The notes under the pieces were generated by a model, which saw nothing but the letters and a program-made list of their open reading frames with translations, was not told the DNA's origin and did not search any database. The position numbers and the translations under genes were made by a program. This document shows positions 10,811-19,474 of a DNA stretch of 53,975 nt, piece by piece (position 1 is the first letter of the stretch; each line of letters begins with the position of its first letter). The stretch is from Bacteroidales bacterium UBA4345 (GTDB lineage: Bacteria > Bacteroidota > Bacteroidia > Bacteroidales > Paludibacteraceae): positions 46,036-100,010 of the forward strand of contig DGTD01000035.1 in the NCBI GenBank assembly GCA_002396385.1, read 5' to 3'.

Positions 10811-11764
10811 TTATTTGTCTATGCATGAAAAATTTCTTACTATCGACCTATGTCCATTTCCAGTGATAATGTTTTCGCATCCAAACAAAGCGGGCATGCA
10901 CTTTTCGCAAGGATCATATCTTATTATGAAAGTACAATGTTTTAAACTCTTTTCTATATACGTCAAAATTTTTCGTTCACAGCAACTATAGTGTGGATTC
11001 AGACCTAGACCTTTTTTACTATTATGTTTCACGTCATTCTCAAGTGTCACAGATGACGATAAAAATATACCACCATAGAGTACATATCTTCGTGTATCGT
11101 CCGTAAGATGACATTCTTTAATATTAGGATTAGCCACGCCTAAATATTTATCCATAAATACACTCAAAGCATTTTTAACTTCTCCATAAGCATTTCCTAT
11201 CTTTTCAGACCAGTTTTCACCAACTAAAATATTGCCAGAATAATCAACAGAAGAACCACTTAGAGAAAAGTACCATTCATTTCTAGTAAAGAAAGCAAAT
11301 GCGATACAACCAGGTCCTTTGATTCTTTTTTCAGCATCCTTATTCCACCCATTCGTCGGCTTTCCCTCTTCTAACAAGTTAGCAAATTCTTGATAATTCA
11401 GAGACTTAGTTTCAAAAAAATTAATGAATGATATTTTCAAATAATTTGAGATAGTTGTTATATAACGGACTTCTTTTAAATCATTTTTTTCTTCAGTAAG
11501 AGTTGAATATATCAAGTTTCTAAACTGATCTATAAGTTGTATCAGATTTGATATATGATCCCTATTTTCATTCTTTTCATTATCGCAATAGATAAGCATT
11601 AATTCAAGAGCCTCGTAATAATAGTCAGCAGCAGTCAGTTCATATGTTTCACCTTCAGATGTTTGCAATCTTACTACATAATCAATTGGCAATCCTTGTT
11701 CCTGATCCTGACCTAAAACGGCAATTTTTATACCCGAGTTAGGATATTCTTTAAATTCATCCAT
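10811..11764 (-). CDS. Orphan protein with a C-terminal deaminase-like zinc motif
   Basis: A 317-residue soluble protein without signal peptide. No full-length family is recognised. The C-terminal part has Cys261-Cys262-Glu263 in a helix-start context (HYSCCERKIL), then 22 residues later Pro285-Cys286-xx-Cys289 (RYDPCEKC). This matches the (H/C)xE...PCxxC signature of the cytidine-deaminase-like fold, including toxin-type deaminases. 'IAFAFFTRNEWYFSLSG' (residues 154-170) could be the first strands with the substrate-side Asn162. The N-terminal 130 residues are mostly helical. The gene is clearly more AT-rich than its neighbours (many ATA, AAT and TTA codons), suggesting transfer. It follows the lipocalin-like gene after 70 nt. 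Assignment is motif-based only. Confidence 0.6.
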   Translation of the reverse strand: MDEFKEYPNSGIKIAVLGQDQEQGLPIDYVVRLQTSEGETYELTAADYYYEALELMLIYCDNEKNENRDHISNLIQLIDQFRNLIYSTLTEEKNDLKEVRYITTISNYLKISFINFFETKSLNYQEFANLLEEGKPTNGWNKDAEKRIKGPGCIAFAFFTRNEWYFSLSGSSVDYSGNILVGENWSEKIGNAYGEVKNALSVFMDKYLGVANPNIKECHLTDDTRRYVLYGGIFLSSSVTLENDVKHNSKKGLGLNPHYSCCERKILTYIEKSLKHCTFIIRYDPCEKCMPALFGCENIITGNGHRSIVRNFSCIDK

Positions 11765-11834
11765 TCGTAAATATTTTTATTATATTGATTTACTAAAAAA
11801 ATACAAGCACTTTCAGTTAGTTGTAGTTTGAGCA

Positions 11835-12587
11835 CTACCTGACCTCCAACATCTGCATCGGAATAAGCGAGCCGTCCATATCAGCAACCAGCAAAATGCC
11901 TTTCTGATTGAAAAAACATTCACCTTCCAACAGTTCTTTTTCCAAAGACATGGTCAACTTATTACCTTTAAGGGAATAAGAGCCAACCACTTTCCTTTCG
12001 TTATAGAATGAGCTAGATAGATCACACTCTAGCTTGCCATCCGGAAAAAATTGGAACATAATATCTGAATTTTTGAATCCTAATTTCATCTCGTACTTTT
12101 TCCCTACCAGGCTCGCACCCTCATTAAGGTCTTCACCTGCACCATTAGTCCCCTGTTTGTCAATGGTGAACGCTACAACTACAAGGTAACCCAAATGAGA
12201 CAAGACCAAAGCCTTATTCCCAGTCCTTGAAAAAGTAACAAGAAACGAGTCGCATTCAAACCGGTTAGAGTTCATCATAGCCGCAGCCCTGAGGTTAACG
12301 GAAGATGCCATCTTTTCTTTCAGTTTCTTAACCAATCCGGAATCACGGGTAATAACCAATTCGTCGCCCTTGAAAGAATACTTGCCATACAAAGTGTCGT
12401 TGCAGAAGAAAGTACCATCGTCTTTGAATTGGATGGCATCTGCCGAGCCAAGCACACCCAAAGCAAAGGTTTTATACTTCATTTTTTTGTCCTCATTCAT
12501 ATTTCTAACATTCCAAGAACCGGTCAAATCGGCAGCAACAGAATTGAGAGAGACAGCAAGCACTAGCAATAGGAATAGTTTTTTCAT
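11835..12587 (-). CDS. Secreted protein with two lipocalin-like repeats
   Basis: A 250-residue protein with a signal peptide (MKKLFLLLVLAVSLNSVAA). Two halves share a pattern: 'LTGSWNVR ... IQFKDDGTFFC ... YGKYSFKGDELVITR' and 'LVGKKYEMK ... FQFFPDGKLEC ... VGSYSLKGNKLTMSL'. This is the start, middle and end of lipocalin-like (DUF4923/DUF5004-type) barrels of Bacteroidota, apparently duplicated inside one polypeptide. Role unknown; likely periplasmic. It starts 22 nt after the upstream glycosyltransferase stop and may be on its transcript. Confidence 0.7.
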   Translation of the reverse strand: MKKLFLLLVLAVSLNSVAADLTGSWNVRNMNEDKKMKYKTFALGVLGSADAIQFKDDGTFFCNDTLYGKYSFKGDELVITRDSGLVKKLKEKMASSVNLRAAAMMNSNRFECDSFLVTFSRTGNKALVLSHLGYLVVVAFTIDKQGTNGAGEDLNEGASLVGKKYEMKLGFKNSDIMFQFFPDGKLECDLSSSFYNERKVVGSYSLKGNKLTMSLEKELLEGECFFNQKGILLVADMDGSLIPMQMLEVR

Positions 12588-12609
12588 CTTTTTTGAGTAT
12601 TAGTCCCCC

Positions 12610-13536
12610 TTACACATTCTGCAACAGCATACAGCGAAGGGGAAGAATTCGGTTTAACCTGTATTTGAGAGAAAATTTGAAGTGACGCACGGTGCAAACT
12701 CTGAGTTCAGAATAGATCTGCCGCATTTTATTGTCGGCATACCAAGCCTCCATATCGGCCCTATTGTTGTTCTTTTTCGCATTAATCAAGACGATACGGT
12801 AGAAGAAACTGAGAATCCACATAAAGTCGCTGTCAACATCCAGCGCCTTATAATTGTCATATAAAACGCTCAAGTGCCTGATGGCCGTAGAGGCAGAGAG
12901 CACATACTTCGAGTCGTCGCTATTCTCGATATAGCTATAAACCGTAGCAGAACAAGTCCGGATTCTTTTCACAAAACGAAGGTACGACAAGACAAAGGCC
13001 GTATCTTCCGAAAAGAACATGTTCGGATTGAAACACAAATTGTTCTGCCGGATAATAGAGGCCTTGTAAAACTTGCACCAGCAAACCTTAAATAAGAAAG
13101 CCTGCGCCCTTTGGCAGACAAACGACTTGACCGCTCCGTCGCAGTAAACGCAGTCGCCAAAATTCTGCACCTTACCCAGCTGGGTCTTATAGCCGGCAAC
13201 CACATAGTCGTCGGCCTCGTCGAGACGAAGGCACAAGTTAGAGAAATCGGGCGTTAGCGAATCGTCGGAATCGAGAAAAAAGAACCACTCACCAGAAGCC
13301 CTTTCAACCCCGATATTGCGTGAAGAGCTGACGCCACCATTGAGTTTATCGATTACCAAAACCCTGGCATCTTTACCGGCATACTGTTTACATATGTCAA
13401 GAGTACGGTCGCTACTACCATCGTTCACGACCACCACTTCCAAATCGGCATAAGTCTGCGACAGCACACTGTCGAGACATTCCGACAGGTGTTGTTCCGC
13501 ATTGTAGGCGGGTATTATGACCGATACTTTAACCAT
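12610..13536 (-). CDS. Family 2 glycosyltransferase
   Basis: A 308-residue GT-A enzyme. The start 'MVKVSVIIPAYNAEQHLSECLDSVLSQTY' is the nucleotide-sugar binding fold, then 'VVVNDGSSDRTLDIC', 'GGVSSSRNIGVERASGEWFFFLDSDD' (DSDD metal site) and an EDTAF motif (catalytic-base region) after 'NPNMFFS'. It adds a sugar to a growing surface glycan at the cytoplasmic face; donor and acceptor unknown. It lies 20 nt downstream of a GT4 gene in the same orientation, so it is the third member of a glycosyltransferase operon starting at 15544. Confidence 0.93.
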   Translation of the reverse strand: MVKVSVIIPAYNAEQHLSECLDSVLSQTYADLEVVVVNDGSSDRTLDICKQYAGKDARVLVIDKLNGGVSSSRNIGVERASGEWFFFLDSDDSLTPDFSNLCLRLDEADDYVVAGYKTQLGKVQNFGDCVYCDGAVKSFVCQRAQAFLFKVCWCKFYKASIIRQNNLCFNPNMFFSEDTAFVLSYLRFVKRIRTCSATVYSYIENSDDSKYVLSASTAIRHLSVLYDNYKALDVDSDFMWILSFFYRIVLINAKKNNNRADMEAWYADNKMRQIYSELRVCTVRHFKFSLKYRLNRILPLRCMLLQNV

Positions 13537-13556
13537 TATTTGAGTTTAAACACACA

Positions 13557-14741
13557 TTAAAACAACTGTTCCAAAGCGGAAACACTAGCTTCCGGTAAAA
13601 ACGAGTTGATATGTTCCCGACTATTAAGAATAAGCTTTTGCGCCTCGTCGGGATGAGCAATCACCCCAGCCATAGCGTTAGCCATAGCGTCAACATCACC
13701 AACAGGGACCAATAAACCGGCATTCCCGTTATCTAAGATTTCGCGTGGTCCGACCGGACAGTCAGACGACACAACCACCTTCCCCTGCATAAGGGCTTCG
13801 AGTAGAACCAAGCCAAAGCCCTCGTATTTAGCGCCATGCACAATAAAAGCCGCACTCCGGATGAAAGGCTGCGGGTTAACCACGAAGCCCAACAATTTGA
13901 CAAAATCTCCCGCACCGAATTCTTCAATAAGCGCCTCTAACAAAGGCCGGCTCGCACCCTCGCCAATAACATAAAGCGCCTCGACACCGCCATTGAGTTG
14001 CTTTTGTTTCAGTTGGCAGAAAGCCCTGATCAGCGACGAGACGTCTTTTTGGTTTTCCTCCAAACGTTCAACAGCCAGAACGAACCGCTTACGGAGCAAG
14101 GGCTGCAGAGTTTCGGCAACAGGTTCAACAGCTTTTGCCAACAGAGCATCCATATCAACCGGGTTATATATACGCACCAGTTTGTCCCTCATTTCGGGGC
14201 ACAAATTCACAGCCTCGTCATACATACCGTTGCAAACCAGCACCAGTTTGTCGTAAACCGACATTTTTTTAACAAACCGTTTTCTCCGTCTGTCGGAAGA
14301 AAGGTGTTTGTCTAAACTGAAATGAAAGAAGGCTATCACCTTCCTACCCCAGTTTTTACTCAGAAACGCACCGTGCCGGCTATCGAAATCAATAACCACG
14401 TCGCGTTCACGGGCCAATTTTCCAATACGGTATTTCAGAAGAAGCCTGCGGACCGGATTGAGAAAAATCTCGTCGAGGGTGTCAATCAAAAAGTTTTTCT
14501 TTTTATAATGATTCCGCCAACGTCTGTAGGTCAGCAGCCTATTGCTTACCAAATGAACCACCCTGACACTTGAATCGAGACGGTCTAAAAAGACCTCTTG
14601 TTCGTAGGTATCGAGCGCAATGGCAAGCGTAACCTTGTGCGGAGTGTGACGTGCAATATAGTTAATATAAGTAATGGCAACCGTTTCGGTACCGCCATCT
14701 AAAAAGTTATTCAACAAGAACAACAAATTCCTGCACCCCAT
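13557..14741 (-). CDS. Family 4 glycosyltransferase
   Basis: A 394-residue GT-B enzyme. The N-terminal half begins 'LLFLLNNFLDGGTETVAITYINYIA', and the C-terminal Rossmann half has 'RFVLAVERLEENQKDVSSLIRAF', 'VKLLGFVVNPQPFIRSAAFIVHGAKYEGFGLVLLEAL' (the E-x7-E retaining GT4 signature) and 'SDCPVGPREIL' (quoted in parts). It probably transfers a hexose in lipopolysaccharide or capsule assembly. It sits between two GT2 genes with gaps of 29 and 20 nt. Confidence 0.93.
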   Translation of the reverse strand: MGCRNLLFLLNNFLDGGTETVAITYINYIARHTPHKVTLAIALDTYEQEVFLDRLDSSVRVVHLVSNRLLTYRRWRNHYKKKNFLIDTLDEIFLNPVRRLLLKYRIGKLARERDVVIDFDSRHGAFLSKNWGRKVIAFFHFSLDKHLSSDRRRKRFVKKMSVYDKLVLVCNGMYDEAVNLCPEMRDKLVRIYNPVDMDALLAKAVEPVAETLQPLLRKRFVLAVERLEENQKDVSSLIRAFCQLKQKQLNGGVEALYVIGEGASRPLLEALIEEFGAGDFVKLLGFVVNPQPFIRSAAFIVHGAKYEGFGLVLLEALMQGKVVVSSDCPVGPREILDNGNAGLLVPVGDVDAMANAMAGVIAHPDEAQKLILNSREHINSFLPEASVSALEQLF

Positions 14742-14770
14742 AAGAAAAGAGATTAAGGGAACAAAATCTA

Positions 14771-15544
14771 TCAGTCGACCTTCAGGTCGGAATCGTTCTC
14801 ACACTCGTTTTCCAGTATTTTGCACTGCATAACGAATCTGTAAAACGCCTCTTGGTTCGCTTTGATGTATCCCAGTTTTCCGTGCAAGATCCCCCCTTTC
14901 AGGATGTAGCTTTTAAAGAAGCGCCAAAAAGGTTGGAAAATAAGGGACAACAAGGTAACATGCGTACCTTTCCGCTTGAACACCTCATTGTCGGTATACT
15001 GGTTCAGTTTGTCGACCAAGTCGTGCATATAACACGAGAGGTGAACCATAGCCAGATCGGTCCGGCTTGCAGGGATTTTCTCCAACCGCCCCTCCACCTT
15101 CGGGAAGGTGTGCACATAAGGCGGCCAGACAGTTCCCTCGCGTTTAAAGAAACGCAACTGGGCATCGGGATAAGAAGACTTGACAAACTGGTTCAGCATA
15201 TAGTTGCGTCGCGGGATGTAAAGACCAGCGGGGCAATCGGGATCCTTAATGCGTTCATACAGGTATTCACGCAATGCAGAGGGAATCAGTTCGTCGGCAT
15301 CGACCACAAGCACCCAATCGCTGGCAGCAGACTGAATGGCGAAAGTACGGGCAGGTTCAGCCGACTTGTGGTTTTCTTTCGGGAAGGTGACGATTTTACA
15401 ACCGAACTCCCTGGCAATCTCGACAGTAGAGTCGGTACTTTCCATATCGCATACCACAATTTCATCGAATTGGGTGAGCGTTTCCAAAGACTTCCGTAAA
15501 GTCTTTTCCGCATTATAGGTATTTACGACCGCAGAAATTGGCAT
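14771..15544 (-). CDS. Family 2 glycosyltransferase, WaaE/KdtX-like
   Basis: A 257-residue GT2 enzyme. 'PISAVVNTYNAEKTLRKSL', 'FDEIVVCDMESTDSTVEIA', 'SDWVLVVDADELIP' (DADE metal site) and a 'YIPRRNYMLNQFVK' segment resemble the lipopolysaccharide core beta-1,4-glucosyltransferase group (WaaE/KdtX). The C-terminal membrane-associated helical region 'LLSLIFQPFWRFFKSYILKGG' is typical of that group (quoted in parts). It is first in the three-glycosyltransferase run, with its own -7 box 29 bp upstream. Confidence 0.9.
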   Translation of the reverse strand: MPISAVVNTYNAEKTLRKSLETLTQFDEIVVCDMESTDSTVEIAREFGCKIVTFPKENHKSAEPARTFAIQSAASDWVLVVDADELIPSALREYLYERIKDPDCPAGLYIPRRNYMLNQFVKSSYPDAQLRFFKREGTVWPPYVHTFPKVEGRLEKIPASRTDLAMVHLSCYMHDLVDKLNQYTDNEVFKRKGTHVTLLSLIFQPFWRFFKSYILKGGILHGKLGYIKANQEAFYRFVMQCKILENECENDSDLKVD

Positions 15545-15573
15545 CGTTTTTTACTATGTTTTATTTTTTTATA

Positions 15574-15581
15574 CAAATATA
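15574..15581 (-). promoter_or_regulatory. -7 box of the glycosyltransferase run
   Basis: TATATTTG on the minus strand fits TAnnTTTG and lies 29 bp upstream of the GT2 ATG at 15544. The AT-rich surroundings lower its weight. Confidence 0.4.
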
Positions 15582-15611
15582 TAAAAAAAGAAGAAAAGGT
15601 CAAGTTTCAGA

Positions 15612-16739
15612 CTAAACCTGCATGAGGTCGACAAAGACAGAATCGGACACAAAGACCCCTTCAGGAGTCAGTTTGAGGACATTTTCACCCTCGGCCAGCT
15701 GCAAGTGTCCAGCCTTGATAGACACCTCGGCCGCCAGCATACACTTGTCGTAGAACTGCGGAAAGTCAGACTTCAGACGGGCCAAGTCAAGCCCGCGCGC
15801 TGTACGCAGCGACGTCAGTATTCTGTCGTTAAACGCTTCAGCCGGAGTCAGACGCTCCACCTCGCAATCGACAGCACCCTGGGCAATAGCCGCAAGGTAA
15901 CGACCGGTGTCGGCCACATTCCACTGCCGCGAATTGCCATTGAACGAATGGGCAGAAGGCCCGATGCCCAAATAAGGCGTTCCGTCCCAATAAGACGAAT
16001 TGTGCCTGGCCTGCATACCAGGAAGCGAGAAGTTAGAAATCTCGTAATGCTCGTATCCGGCCTCTTTCAGAGAAGCACACAGCATTTGGTAGAAGTGCAG
16101 AGAAAGGTCCTCGGAAACAGGTTTCACCTTTCCCAGCTCCATCATACGGTGCAAAACAGTACCCTCCTCGTAGGTGAGGCTATAGGCCGACAAATGGGGG
16201 ACACGCAGCGAGCAGGCCGCATCGAGGTTCCGTTGCCAAGCATCGACCGTCTGGCCGGGAAGTCCGTAAATCAGATCCACACTTATATTAGAAATTCCAG
16301 CCGAGCGCAGGTTTTCAACGGCCTCAACCGCCTGTTGTGCCGAATGCCTCCGGTTCAAGAGTTTCAGGTCGGCATTGTCAAAACTCTGCACCCCCATACT
16401 GACCCGGTTGACCGGCAAAGCCGCCAACGCCGCCGCATATTCAGGAGTGACGTCATCGGGGTTACACTCGATGGTCACCTCCTCCAACTGCAGCTTGAAC
16501 AGACTGGCAACAGTCTGGAACAAACGCTCCAGTTCGGGAACCGGCAAAACGGAAGGCGTACCGCCACCCAAATAGAGCGTGCGGACAGTTTCGGCACCAA
16601 GATAAGACTGGCGGATGCGCATTTCCCCGCACAACCCATCAACCAAACGATGTGCGACAGAACGGTCGGTATTGGAATAGAAGTCGCAGTAAATGCAACG
16701 CGACACACACAAAGGGACGTGAATATAAAGGCCGGCCAT
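15612..16739 (-). CDS. hemW: HemW-like radical SAM protein (coproporphyrinogen III oxidase-like)
   Basis: A 375-residue protein from ATG 16739, chosen because it lies three bases past the previous stop and places the family start MAGLYIHVPLC first. The radical-SAM cluster motif is Cys11-xxx-Cys15-xx-Cys18 (CVSRCIYC). 'LYLGGGTPSVL', 'VTIECNPDD', 'NRVSMGVQSF', 'SVDLIYGLPGQT' and 'YEISNFSLPGMQARHNSSYW' follow the HemW pattern, and a winged-helix-like C-terminal domain is present. HemW is a haem chaperone rather than a true HemN. It is translationally close to the DUF1294 gene. Confidence 0.92.
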   Translation of the reverse strand: MAGLYIHVPLCVSRCIYCDFYSNTDRSVAHRLVDGLCGEMRIRQSYLGAETVRTLYLGGGTPSVLPVPELERLFQTVASLFKLQLEEVTIECNPDDVTPEYAAALAALPVNRVSMGVQSFDNADLKLLNRRHSAQQAVEAVENLRSAGISNISVDLIYGLPGQTVDAWQRNLDAACSLRVPHLSAYSLTYEEGTVLHRMMELGKVKPVSEDLSLHFYQMLCASLKEAGYEHYEISNFSLPGMQARHNSSYWDGTPYLGIGPSAHSFNGNSRQWNVADTGRYLAAIAQGAVDCEVERLTPAEAFNDRILTSLRTARGLDLARLKSDFPQFYDKCMLAAEVSIKAGHLQLAEGENVLKLTPEGVFVSDSVFVDLMQV

Positions 16740-16741
16740 AG

Positions 16742-17011
16742 TTATAGGAAGTATTTCCACAAAAGGAACAGAGCGAGCAGCCATGCCGCCAAAATAAGGT
16801 AAGTAATGCCATAATACGAGAATTTGGCATTTTTATGCCGTATGGTGTACATAAGCACTAGAACGGCCACGACACCACCAGCCGCCTCAAGCATGTGCAG
16901 AGTTGCCTCGGGGACACGCCACTTGGCGTGTTTGGCCTTATACTTGTCGAAAGCAAAAACCAAAGCGGAGACAACCGATATAAAGCAGAAATAATAAAAG
17001 AAATACATCAT
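16742..17011 (-). CDS. DUF1294 small membrane protein
   Basis: An 89-residue protein of three to four membrane helices. The family pattern 'FAFDKYKAKHAKWRVPEATLH', 'EAAGGVVAVL' and 'RHKNAKFSYYGITYLI' (quoted in parts) identifies DUF1294. Its ATG overlaps the preceding lipoprotein stop by one base (TAATG) and its stop lies 2 bp before hemW, so all three are probably translated from one transcript. Function unknown. Confidence 0.9.
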   Translation of the reverse strand: MMYFFYYFCFISVVSALVFAFDKYKAKHAKWRVPEATLHMLEAAGGVVAVLVLMYTIRHKNAKFSYYGITYLILAAWLLALFLLWKYFL

Positions 17012-17634
17012 TAGCGAACAATACCATATGCGGCATCGAGCAACGCATAAAATTCCAGACTATCACGAATGGCAAACAAGTCGATTTCGGCATCGTTCAC
17101 CTCGTCACGAACAATACTGGAATAACTTTTCCCCTCAGAGTTGTTTTCGATCATATTTAACACTTCCTTGCGTCGCAAATAGAAAGTCAACTCGTTTTTC
17201 AAGTCCATCGACTTCACATATACATAAGGGGCATGAATGCCCATTGCCTCGGGATCGGAGAAGAAGATAGCAATGCCAACGCTGTCGGCATTCATCTTAT
17301 AGGTAGTCGGGCGGAAATAGGGGGGATTATCAGAAGGAAGGTGGCGGACATAGAAAGCCAAAGTGTCGTTAGCAAAATAAATGGAAACGCACTCGGTTCT
17401 GTCTGCAATACTCTCCCCTATTTTCGATTTAAAGTCGTATATACCATTAATAGACGTGCCCTTGACCGACAAATCCCAAAGGACTTGGCTGGAATAGATT
17501 CTCCATCCACCCCTAATATACGACTTTGCAATAGGGACAGCACTCAATTCAGGGATATCGTCCTGTTCGCGGCACGAGCAGAACAGCCCCAAAACCAAGC
17601 TGACAATCAACAATATGTAGTAGTGCAGTTTCAT
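17011..17634 (-). CDS. Hypothetical lipoprotein
   Basis: A 207-residue protein from ATG 17634; the longer frame beginning at 17706 would start upstream of the promoter at 17656-17686 and is rejected. The leader MKLHYYILLIVSLVLGLFCS ends at a lipid Cys (Cys21, or Cys19). The mature part is mixed charged without a recognised domain ('YIRGGWRIYSSQVLWDL', 'VSIYFANDTLAFYVRHL', 'YVYVKSMDLKNELTFYL'). First gene of the lipoprotein-DUF1294-hemW unit. Confidence 0.75.
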   Translation of the reverse strand: MKLHYYILLIVSLVLGLFCSCREQDDIPELSAVPIAKSYIRGGWRIYSSQVLWDLSVKGTSINGIYDFKSKIGESIADRTECVSIYFANDTLAFYVRHLPSDNPPYFRPTTYKMNADSVGIAIFFSDPEAMGIHAPYVYVKSMDLKNELTFYLRRKEVLNMIENNSEGKSYSSIVRDEVNDAEIDLFAIRDSLEFYALLDAAYGIVR

Positions 17635-17655
17635 AAAGAATGTAGTGATGATACA

Positions 17656-17686
17656 CAAAAATAAAAAAAGGAAGCGGACAGACAAA
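17656..17686 (-). promoter_or_regulatory. Promoter of the lipoprotein-DUF1294-hemW unit
   Basis: On the minus strand TTTG (17686-17683) and TATTTTTG (17663-17656) are separated by 19 bp; the ATG at 17634 is 21 bp after the -7 box. Confidence 0.65.
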
Positions 17687-17755
17687 CAAGATTCAACATA
17701 TGTCACACTTTTTTTCCATTAAACCACACTTATTCCACCTTAAAGATTCGTTAAA

Positions 17756-18328
17756 TCAATTTTGAGAGTCAGGTCTCAAGTCTTTAATAACACGAGCCGG
17801 CGCCCCAGCAACAACACAATAGGGAGGGACATCTTTAGTAACGACAGCGTTAGCCGCAATAATAGCACCATCGCCAATGGAAACAGGAGCAAGAATAGTG
17901 ACCTTGTCGCCCACCCATACATTCCGGCCGATGTTTATAGAGCCCCTTGAGACAATTTCCCGTTCAAAAACACCCAATTGCATATCATCGTAAGAGACGT
18001 TGCCATGAGAGTTATCGGAAATAGTCACCCATTTTCCGATAGCAGTACCAGAATCGATGTGTAAAGCATTCACAATAGAAATATGGCAGAAATCGCTTAT
18101 ACTCACGTTGTTTCCGATAACGACAGAAGGAGAGAAATGCCTGTTATTCAAATGCTCCCATACGGTCAGTACGACCGAATCGTCGAAAACGACATTGTCG
18201 CCCATCGAGATGAACTCAGCGCCTTTCAGTCTATGAAACCTACCGAAATAGTAGTTTTTACCACATTTCTTCAGTTTAGAGGCAACACTCTTCATATACC
18301 GTTTTCTTAAAATATTTCGTAGGAACAT
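17756..18328 (-). CDS. Hexapeptide-repeat acyltransferase
   Basis: A 190-residue left-handed beta-helix protein. Repeats are visible at 'SVVIGNNVSISDFCHISIV', 'INIGRNVWVGDKVTILAPV' and 'SIGDGAIIAANAVVTKDVP', ending with the family's 'YCVVAGAPARVIK'. This form (WcaF/LacA/NodL-like) O- or N-acetylates sugars with acetyl-CoA. It starts 2 bp after the WbsX-type gene, so it is cotranscribed and probably decorates the same surface glycan. Confidence 0.9.
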   Translation of the reverse strand: MFLRNILRKRYMKSVASKLKKCGKNYYFGRFHRLKGAEFISMGDNVVFDDSVVLTVWEHLNNRHFSPSVVIGNNVSISDFCHISIVNALHIDSGTAIGKWVTISDNSHGNVSYDDMQLGVFEREIVSRGSINIGRNVWVGDKVTILAPVSIGDGAIIAANAVVTKDVPPYCVVAGAPARVIKDLRPDSQN

Positions 18329-18330
18329 GT

Positions 18331-19419
18331 TTACTCGTTAGAATTGTTAAACACTTTAGCCATTTCATTAATATATCCCCTTCCATATTTTTGGTCGGGT
18401 TCGAGGTAATTGCCCTCACCCCATTCGTTCCAGGCCTTAACAAAAAGGATGTCATCGGCACGATTTTTCAACAGTTCGTCAATTTTAGCACAGAAAGCCC
18501 CCCATTTCTGTGGAGTTGAGTTTTTCATCGCAACCCAGCCGGCACCACTGCGCGGCGTGTGGTCGAAATCGGGGTCAATGCACGGAGTAAACTCGGGGTG
18601 CTGTTGGAAGATCCTTAACGCCCTATCGGTATAGAAATCGTAATCGATAGTCAGTGGGATATTGAACCAATGCTTCTTACGGGAGCCAATCGTCTTATTA
18701 TAAAGCGAAGACTTGTTTTCAGCATCAACGTCACGGAAAGCATCGTAAACAATACGGTCAAACTTGGCACTGCCCATTTTTTTCAGATAGTCGTCGCCCT
18801 GTACAAAGGCGAAAAATTCGAACCCTACCAAATCGTTTTCACGCGCCAAGCGGTTCCAGGTATCCATGAAAAGTTGAGCATCTGGAATATCGAAAGGAGC
18901 AAAAATTCCGAAAAGCAGTTTTCCGTTAACCCTGATGTACCTTCTATCTTTAAAGGCGGGCAGCATTTCGTTAAAATGTCTCACATAGTCATCAACGCCG
19001 GGATAGGTCTGTTCAATAAGCAAAACATCTTGTTTGGTTTTATTCCATGTTTTCGAATACCAGCTGTGGTTCGCCCAACATAGGCAGAAAGGAAAGTCGG
19101 GACTACCAGACTCGACCACCTCGTGAAAAACCCTATCAAGCAGGCGCTTGCCGTTGCCGAACCAATAGTGCCAGTAACAAAAGCCCTCGATACCCGCAAT
19201 GCGCGCCAATTTAGCCTGCTGTTCACGAACAAAAGGCAATCGCAAATCGTAGAACCCCAATTCGCCAGGCAGGCGTGGTTGGTAATGGTTGTGGAACAAA
19301 GGACGCGCCTTCGCCACATTGGTCCATTCGGTAAAACCAGGGCACCACCATTTATCGTTTTCCGGTGTCGGATAGAACTGAGGGAGATAAAACGCTATAA
19401 CACGGGTTTTATTAGCCAT
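18331..19419 (-). CDS. WbsX-like glycosyltransferase (GH99-like domain)
   Basis: A 362-residue protein. 'RVIAFYLPQFYPTPENDKWW', 'GFTEWTNVAKARPLF', 'YQPRLPGELGFYDLR', 'GFCYWHYWFGNGKRLLDR', 'PFCLCWANHSW' and 'FVKAWNEWGEGNYLEPD' are the ordered signatures of the WbsX family (PF14307), found in O-antigen and capsule clusters and related in fold to GH99. It heads the two-gene unit with the acyltransferase. Confidence 0.93.
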   Translation of the reverse strand: MANKTRVIAFYLPQFYPTPENDKWWCPGFTEWTNVAKARPLFHNHYQPRLPGELGFYDLRLPFVREQQAKLARIAGIEGFCYWHYWFGNGKRLLDRVFHEVVESGSPDFPFCLCWANHSWYSKTWNKTKQDVLLIEQTYPGVDDYVRHFNEMLPAFKDRRYIRVNGKLLFGIFAPFDIPDAQLFMDTWNRLARENDLVGFEFFAFVQGDDYLKKMGSAKFDRIVYDAFRDVDAENKSSLYNKTIGSRKKHWFNIPLTIDYDFYTDRALRIFQQHPEFTPCIDPDFDHTPRSGAGWVAMKNSTPQKWGAFCAKIDELLKNRADDILFVKAWNEWGEGNYLEPDQKYGRGYINEMAKVFNNSNE

Positions 19420-19445
19420 ACAGACAAATATAAAGCAACCAATTG

Positions 19446-19474
19446 CAAATGTAAAAAAATACAGACTTAGTCAA
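19446..19474 (-). promoter_or_regulatory. Promoter of the WbsX-acyltransferase unit
   Basis: On the minus strand TTG (19474-19472) and TACATTTG (19453-19446), spacer 18 bp, lie 26 bp before the ATG. A second match, TATATTTG at 19432-19425, is only 5 bp from the ATG and is less likely. Confidence 0.5.

Noticed and set aside
16739..16784. Longer start for HemW at 16784
   Set aside because: It would add 15 residues absent from the family and overlap the DUF1294 gene by over 40 bp; ATG 16739 sits right after that gene's stop.
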